A stretch of 18,991 bases of DNA from Putridiphycobacter sp965367695 (GTDB lineage Bacteria; Bacteroidota; Bacteroidia; Flavobacteriales_D; Crocinitomicaceae): positions 1 through 18,991 of the forward strand of contig CBDUKB010000037.1 of the NCBI GenBank assembly GCA_965367695.1, written 5' to 3'. The stretch's first letter is position 1, and every line of letters begins with the position of its first letter. Under the pieces are notes generated by a model. The model did not search any database and was not told the DNA's origin. It worked only from the letters and a program-made list of their open reading frames with translations. Made by a program: the position numbers and the translations under genes. Below, in pieces: positions 14,611 to 18,991 of the stretch.

Positions 14611-15638
14611 AAATAAATACCAAATATGCTGTTTCTGTTATCATTCCATGTAGAAATGAGATTAACTATATTGAAGGTTGTTTACGGTCAATTTTGTCTC
14701 AAGTATTAAGTGATGGAAAATTGGAAATAATTGTTGTGGACGGCATGAGTGATGATGGTACACGTGAGGTTGTGAAAAGAATGATGAAAAAAGATGCTAG
14801 AATCAAGTTGGTTGATAACCTAGCAAAAACCACGCCTCAAGCAATGAATTTAGGATTGGCAACAGCTGAGAGCCAACTTGTTTTAAGAATTGATGCCCAC
14901 GCTGAAGCAACGCCTGGTTTTATTGAAAAAAACATGGAAACTATTCAATCATCCCCGGATGTGATGTGTGCGGGTGGAGCTATTATCAATGTGTATCAAA
15001 ATAAAACTGCAGAAGAAATAGGATTAGCAATGGGCAGTGTATTTGGAGTCGGGAATGCTACTTTTAGAACAGGAGGTTCAAAACAATTTGTCGACACCCT
15101 TGCTTTCGGTGTTTACAAGAAAGAGATATTTGATAAAATTGGAAATTTTAATGAAGAACTTATACGTAATCAGGATGATGAGTTGAATTATCGGATTACT
15201 GAGGCTGGTTATAAAATTTTATATGATCCAAGCATTCAATCTAAATATTTTGTACGGGGCTCAATTGAAAAACTAAATAAACAATATTATCAATATGGAT
15301 ATTGGAAAGTATATGTAAACAAACTGCATAAAACCATCACTACTTTGCGCCAATTGGTGCCCTTGCTGTTTGTAATTAGTTTATTTATTGGGGTTATTAT
15401 TTCAATTTTTTTCCCCCCGTTTACATGGTTACTTATAAGTGGCTTATTGCTATATACTCTTCTTTCAATAGTTGCTGGATACAAAGCCGCAGGCTCATTT
15501 TCTCAAGGATTGCGCGTGGCAAGGGTTTTTCCCGTACTTCATTTTAGCTATGGTTGGGGATACCTAAGGGGTATTGTCGATTTTTTAATACTTGGTAAAA
15601 AGCCTTCCAATAAAAGTAAATCCCTTACGCGTAATTAA
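14607..15638 (+). CDS. GT2 family glycosyltransferase with C-terminal membrane helices (ExoA-like)
   Basis: This 343-residue protein has an N-terminal GT-A domain: SVIIPCRNE (10-18), EIIVVDGMSDDGT (40-52), the metal-binding DxD-like RIDAHAE (94-100) and NQDDELNYR (188-196) as the acceptor-side acidic motif. Two membrane helices (about 250-291) and a terminal part with HFSYGWGYLRG (312-322) follow. This layout resembles ExoA of succinoglycan synthesis, which extends lipid-linked oligosaccharides at the inner membrane. The start overlaps the previous stop by 4 bases. Its stop codon overlaps the stop of the antisense desaturase-family gene (15635-15638), which ends the plus-strand run of coupled genes. 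Confidence 0.88.
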   Translation: MKINTKYAVSVIIPCRNEINYIEGCLRSILSQVLSDGKLEIIVVDGMSDDGTREVVKRMMKKDARIKLVDNLAKTTPQAMNLGLATAESQLVLRIDAHAEATPGFIEKNMETIQSSPDVMCAGGAIINVYQNKTAEEIGLAMGSVFGVGNATFRTGGSKQFVDTLAFGVYKKEIFDKIGNFNEELIRNQDDELNYRITEAGYKILYDPSIQSKYFVRGSIEKLNKQYYQYGYWKVYVNKLHKTITTLRQLVPLLFVISLFIGVIISIFFPPFTWLLISGLLLYTLLSIVAGYKAAGSFSQGLRVARVFPVLHFSYGWGYLRGIVDFLILGKKPSNKSKSLTRN

Positions 15639-16495
15639 TCTTTTCGCCCAATTGGATAAATCAATTGCTTCCAGAAATTAGATTTAGGAAATTTTTCGTC
15701 ATTTTCAAAACCTAATTCAATATGTGAATCATCACTCGGAATGTAATTTGTTTTAAAAATATAATCCCACAAACTTAAGCTAATTCCAAAATTTACCCCG
15801 TTTCTGCGTTCTTTAGGTAATGCCTTTACATGATGCCACAAATGCATAACAGAGTTATTAAAAATGTATCTCAAAGGTCCCCAAGTGATTCTAACATTCG
15901 CATGATTTAAATGACCGATTGTAATGGCTATGAAATGAACGATAAAAGCATCTGTTGGCTCTCCTCCAATAATTATCAAAACTACCAATGTTTTCAAAGG
16001 TTTGTAGACAATGTTTTCCATCCAATGATAACGTAAATGCGCCGCAAATCCCATTTCTTTTACTGAATGATGTACCTTGTGAAATTGCCATAAAAAATTG
16101 TATTTATGTAGAATAACATGGGTAATCCATTGTACAAAATCGTTGAGTATAAAAAAGATGGTTAATTGCCCCCATTTAGGCAAAGTACTCAAATCTAAAA
16201 AGGCGAGTGATTCATATGAAACGGGAGAATATTTTCGAATGATTGCATACAACCCACTGATCACAGCTGTAAAAATAAAGAAGTTAAAAAACATGTAAAA
16301 TGCATCTAACCAAAAATCTTTTCGAATTATTTTTTGATCTTTTCTCCAAGGGAAAAGTACTTCAAGACCAAAAACAAGAAGTGATATGATTGTTAATCCC
16401 CAAAAATAATTATCATTCCAAGCAACATCAAAGGTTATTTGACGCCAGACCCAATTAAAACTGCCTGAAATTGTATTGAATATATATTGAAGCAT
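15635..16495 (-). CDS. Sterol desaturase / fatty acid hydroxylase family protein
   Basis: This 286-residue membrane protein has hydrophobic segments at about 33-50, 63-86, 108-130 and 168-195. It carries the family's di-iron histidine clusters: HVILH (126-130), HKVHH (139-143), H153 and H157 (HLRYH), GHLNH (194-198) and HLWHH (218-222). Enzymes of this family hydroxylate or desaturate membrane lipids using oxygen, and bacterial members also include carotenoid and ether-lipid enzymes. The substrate cannot be told from sequence; sterols are unlikely in this phylum. The gene lies on the strand opposite to the surrounding polysaccharide genes, overlaps the GT2 stop by 4 bases and has its own -7 element (16512-16519). 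It may therefore be an unrelated insertion or a lipid-modifying enzyme linked to surface glycolipids. Confidence 0.87.
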   Translation of the reverse strand: MLQYIFNTISGSFNWVWRQITFDVAWNDNYFWGLTIISLLVFGLEVLFPWRKDQKIIRKDFWLDAFYMFFNFFIFTAVISGLYAIIRKYSPVSYESLAFLDLSTLPKWGQLTIFFILNDFVQWITHVILHKYNFLWQFHKVHHSVKEMGFAAHLRYHWMENIVYKPLKTLVVLIIIGGEPTDAFIVHFIAITIGHLNHANVRITWGPLRYIFNNSVMHLWHHVKALPKERRNGVNFGISLSLWDYIFKTNYIPSDDSHIELGFENDEKFPKSNFWKQLIYPIGRKD

Positions 16496-16511
16496 GATTT
16501 TTTTCTTTTAG

Positions 16512-16519
16512 CAAAGTTA
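16512..16519 (-). promoter_or_regulatory. Candidate -7 element for the desaturase-family gene
   Basis: On the minus strand this reads TAACTTTG, a full match to TAnnTTTG, 16 bases before the ATG at 16495. No TTTG occurs at the matching -33 distance. The implied leader would be only about 10 bases, like that of the divergent gene. Confidence 0.3.
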
Positions 16520-16581
16520 AAGTAAATTTAAACTTTAATTGTGTCATTTGTCACAGAGTCAATAAATAATAAAATTAATCG

Positions 16582-16589
16582 TATTTTTG
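16582..16589 (+). promoter_or_regulatory. Candidate -7 element for the aminotransferase - epimerase - transferase unit
   Basis: TATTTTTG is identical to the -7 element of the zapA operon promoter. It lies 17 bases before the ATG at 16607, predicting a very short leader. The nearest upstream TTTG (16547-16550) is too far away for a normal -33 box, so the promoter is only half supported. Confidence 0.4.
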
Positions 16590-16606
16590 GGCAAAATTAG
16601 TATACT

Positions 16607-17818
16607 ATGATTCCATTTTCTCCACCAAGGATTGACCAAGCGATAGTTGATGAAGTTTCAAAAGCCTTAATGTCGGGTTGGATTACCACTGGACCGAGAA
16701 CAAAATTGTTTGAGAACAGACTAACAGATTATGTTGGTTGTCGAAAAACAATATGTCTAAATTCGGCTACTGCAGGTATGGAATTAATTTTAAGATGGTT
16801 TGGAGTTGGACCGGGTGATGAAGTTATCATTCCCGCATATACTTATTGTGCCACAGCAAATGTGGTGTTACACTGCGGTGCAAAACCAGTAATGGTTGAT
16901 ATCAATGAAAATGATTTTAACATCTCTGTAGCGGCAGTTAAAAATGCGATTACTTCGAAAACTAAAGTAATCATGCCTGTTGATATTTCTGGTTTTCCAG
17001 CTGATTATTCGGCATTGAACGCATTGGTGACATCAGATAAAATAAAAGCTGTTTTTCAGTCAAAAACAAATGAACAAGAAAAACTCGGGAGAATTTTAAT
17101 TTTGTCAGACGCAGCTCATAGTTTTGGTGCAAGTATGAATGGTAAAATAGCAGGTGCCTTGACAGATATTTCAGTTTTTTCTTTTCATGCGGTAAAAAAC
17201 TTGACCACTTCAGAAGGAGGAGGTGTTTGCTTGAACTTGCCTGCACAATTTGATGTAGAAGAAATTTATCAGCATTTAAATATTAATTCATTACATGGGC
17301 AATCGAAAGATGCCCTAGCTAAAACTCAAGTAGGAAACTGGCGTTATGATGTACTTTTCCCTGGTTATAAATGCAACATGACTGATATTTCAGCTGCCAT
17401 TGGTCTGATAGAGTTAGAAAGATATGCTTCCAATTTGGAAAGAAGAAAGTCTATTTTTAACCAATATGTTGAAGGATTTAAACATAAAGATTGGGCGATA
17501 ATTCCACCTTATTTAAATAATGAAAAAGAAACCTCTTATCATTTATTTTTATTGAGAATCAAGGGAATTGAAGAACCAAAAAGAGATGCCATCATGCAAG
17601 CGATTTTTGAAGCAGGCGTTTCAGTAAATGTACATTTTCAACCATTGCCATTGCTAACCGCATATAAATCGCTTGGTTATAAAATGGAAGACTATCCGAG
17701 GGCTTGGGAGAAATACGAAAATGAAATTACGTTACCAGTCTATTTTGATTTGAGTGATGAAAATGTGAAGATAATTATTAAGGCCATAATTGAATCAGTA
17801 GAAAAAAATATTCAATGA
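16607..17818 (+). CDS. DegT/DnrJ/EryC1/StrS family sugar aminotransferase
   Basis: This 403-residue PLP enzyme has typical motifs in order: IPFSPPRID at the start, SGWITTGPRTKLFE (23-36), SATAGMEL (53-60), GDEVIIPAYTYCAT (70-83), SDAAHSFGA (167-175) with D168 contacting the PLP ring, and SFHAVKNLTTSEGGG (192-206) with K197 as the Schiff-base lysine. The family transfers an amino group from glutamate to a 3- or 4-keto nucleotide sugar, giving the amino sugars common in O-antigens and capsules. No nucleotide-sugar dehydratase is in the window, so its substrate must come from a gene elsewhere. It begins a new plus-strand unit after a 111-base divergent gap and overlaps the epimerase by 4 bases (ATGA). 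Confidence 0.9.
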   Translation: MIPFSPPRIDQAIVDEVSKALMSGWITTGPRTKLFENRLTDYVGCRKTICLNSATAGMELILRWFGVGPGDEVIIPAYTYCATANVVLHCGAKPVMVDINENDFNISVAAVKNAITSKTKVIMPVDISGFPADYSALNALVTSDKIKAVFQSKTNEQEKLGRILILSDAAHSFGASMNGKIAGALTDISVFSFHAVKNLTTSEGGGVCLNLPAQFDVEEIYQHLNINSLHGQSKDALAKTQVGNWRYDVLFPGYKCNMTDISAAIGLIELERYASNLERRKSIFNQYVEGFKHKDWAIIPPYLNNEKETSYHLFLLRIKGIEEPKRDAIMQAIFEAGVSVNVHFQPLPLLTAYKSLGYKMEDYPRAWEKYENEITLPVYFDLSDENVKIIIKAIIESVEKNIQ

Positions 17819-18897
17819 AAATTCTTACAGTAATTGGTGCACGTCCTCAATTTATCAAAGCAGCAGCGTTAAGCCGTGAACTTGCAAAACACCATGATGT
17901 TGAAGAAATAATTGTGCATACAGGACAGCATTTTGATCCAAACATGAGTGAAATATTTTTCACAGAAATGGAAATACCAAAGCCCAATTACAACTTAGGA
18001 ATAAATAGCTTAAGTCATGCAGCTATGACTGGTAGAATGTTAGAAGGAATTGAGTCTATTTTGCTTAAAGAAAAGCCAGATGTTTTATTGGTTTATGGAG
18101 ATACTAATTCAACAATTGCTGGAGCATTAGCAGCCAAGAAAATTCATATTAAAGTGGCGCATGTTGAAGCTGGGATGAGAATTTCTAATATGGATATGCC
18201 AGAAGAGATCAATAGAATTTTAACAGATCGCATATCAGATTATTTGTTTTGTTCAACGCAAATTGCAGTGGATAATTTAATGAAAGAAGGATTCGGAAAT
18301 GTCGCATGTCAAGTTGTCAAATCGGGAGATGTGATGCAGGATTCCGCTACTTTTTATGCTGGAATTTCTGCACAAAAATCGAAGGTGGTGAAAACGATTG
18401 GCTTGGAAAAATATGCTTTGGCAACATTGCACCGAGCCGAAAATACGGATGATATTGAAAGATTAACGGCCATAATTGAAGCACTCAATTATATTCATGT
18501 TAACATTTGCCCCATTGTTTTGCCCTTACATCCTCGTACAAAAAGTAAATTAGAAAATGCCAATTTGCGTTTGAAGGTTCAAACCATTGACCCAGTTGGT
18601 TATTTCGACATGATTGAATTAATCAAACATGCTTCACTTGTTGTGACTGATAGTGGTGGATTGCAAAAAGAAGCTTTCTTTTTTAAAAAGAATTGTGTGA
18701 CTATGCGGGACCAAACTGAATGGGTGGAATTAATTGAGCATGGTGTAAATATGCTGGTAGGAGCTGATAAAAATAAAATCATCAAAGGATTTGAAAAGAT
18801 GTTAAATAAAACTTCAGATTTTAGTATGAATTTATATGGAAATGGAAAAGCAAGTGCAAACATTATTAATGCTTTGAAAAAAGACTTAAAAAATTGA
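17815..18897 (+). CDS. wecB: UDP-N-acetylglucosamine 2-epimerase (non-hydrolysing)
   Basis: This 360-residue cytoplasmic enzyme interconverts UDP-GlcNAc and UDP-ManNAc. Family motifs are clear: GARPQFIKAA (8-17), HTGQHFD (35-41), YGDTNSTIAGALAA (94-107) with D96, HVEAGMRI (116-123) with E118, PEEINRILTDRISD (129-142), TLHRAEN (204-210) with H206, and TDSGGLQKEAFF (278-289). These include the acidic and histidine residues needed for catalysis. Length is normal. UDP-ManNAc may be used directly or oxidised to ManNAcA by a dehydrogenase (WecC) that is not seen here. It is coupled to the aminotransferase by ATGA and followed after one base by the next gene. Confidence 0.93.
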   Translation: MKILTVIGARPQFIKAAALSRELAKHHDVEEIIVHTGQHFDPNMSEIFFTEMEIPKPNYNLGINSLSHAAMTGRMLEGIESILLKEKPDVLLVYGDTNSTIAGALAAKKIHIKVAHVEAGMRISNMDMPEEINRILTDRISDYLFCSTQIAVDNLMKEGFGNVACQVVKSGDVMQDSATFYAGISAQKSKVVKTIGLEKYALATLHRAENTDDIERLTAIIEALNYIHVNICPIVLPLHPRTKSKLENANLRLKVQTIDPVGYFDMIELIKHASLVVTDSGGLQKEAFFFKKNCVTMRDQTEWVELIEHGVNMLVGADKNKIIKGFEKMLNKTSDFSMNLYGNGKASANIINALKKDLKN

Positions 18898-18898
18898 T

Positions 18899-18991
18899 AT
18901 GTATCTTTTACTTAAGCGTGTTTTTGATATTCTCTCCGCAGTAATTGTCTTGGTTTTATTGGCTCCATTATTGGTTGTTATTGCCCTTATT
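18899..18991 (+). CDS. Probable initiating bacterial sugar transferase (undecaprenyl-phosphate sugar phosphotransferase), 3' end outside window
   Basis: An ATG at 18899, one base after the wecB stop, opens a frame that stays open to the window edge (31 codons). The visible residues are a basic start, MYLLLKRVFDIL, followed by a hydrophobic helix rich in valine and leucine (SAVIVLVLLAPLLVVIALI). LKRxFDxxxAxxxLxxLxPxxxxxA is the well-known N-terminal membrane-helix pattern of PglC/WcaJ-type phosphoglycosyltransferases, which load the first sugar phosphate onto undecaprenyl phosphate. The catalytic part is not in the window, so the call rests on the N-terminal pattern and on the context of a polysaccharide operon. 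Confidence 0.75.
   Translation, partial: MYLLLKRVFDILSAVIVLVLLAPLLVVIALI

Overview
The window is AT-rich, densely coded DNA from a member of the Bacteroidota, most likely a flavobacterium-like lineage (order Flavobacteriales; genus not determinable from sequence alone). The reasons are: a C-terminal type B sorting domain of the type IX secretion system (T9SS), a PorE-like OmpA protein, the gene order coiled coil - zapA - rny typical of this phylum, Bacteroidota-style promoter elements (TTTG / TAnnTTTG), and A-rich leaders in place of Shine-Dalgarno sequences. No tRNA, rRNA, insertion sequence, CRISPR array or prophage gene was seen.

Region 1 (1-5637), envelope and secretion. The window opens with the 3' end of a large secreted protein (PKD-like domain plus T9SS type B sorting domain). 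Converging on it is a minus-strand set: an M23 metallopeptidase, then a tight operon of a TPR protein, a four-domain PorE-like OmpA protein, and a 59-residue membrane protein at 455-634 that is easily missed. These look like periplasm and outer-membrane functions: peptidoglycan trimming, peptidoglycan anchoring, and secretion-machine support.

Region 2 (5638-8000), housekeeping. A 166-base divergent intergenic region carries a very good Bacteroidota promoter (5749-5779) that drives a coiled-coil protein (ZapB-like in style), ZapA and RNase Y. An 8-bp perfect inverted repeat sits over the zapA stop codon, just before rny.

Region 3 (8032-18991, running off the end), a Wzx/Wzy-type surface polysaccharide locus. 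In order: a Wzx-like flippase, a hexapeptide acyltransferase, a first O-antigen polymerase/ligase-superfamily protein, two GT4 glycosyltransferases, a second polymerase/ligase-superfamily protein with a different motif set, and a GT2 glycosyltransferase with C-terminal membrane segments. Seven plus-strand genes in a row are nearly gapless, with three successive 8-base ATGNNTAA overlaps followed by two ATGA overlaps. A sterol desaturase/fatty acid hydroxylase family gene then lies on the opposite strand. After a divergent intergenic region the locus resumes with a DegT-type sugar aminotransferase, a WecB-type UDP-GlcNAc 2-epimerase, and the first 31 codons of what is probably the initiating sugar-phosphate transferase, cut by the window end.

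Read together, region 3 supplies precursor sugars (aminotransferase, epimerase), the first lipid-linked sugar (phosphotransferase), chain extension (three glycosyltransferases), decoration (acyltransferase), flipping (Wzx) and polymerisation/ligation (the two polytopic proteins). Nothing in the window is clearly a novel system. The most promising leads are the 59-residue membrane protein in the PorE-like operon, the antisense lipid-hydroxylase-family gene inside the polysaccharide locus, and the hairpin at the zapA/rny junction.
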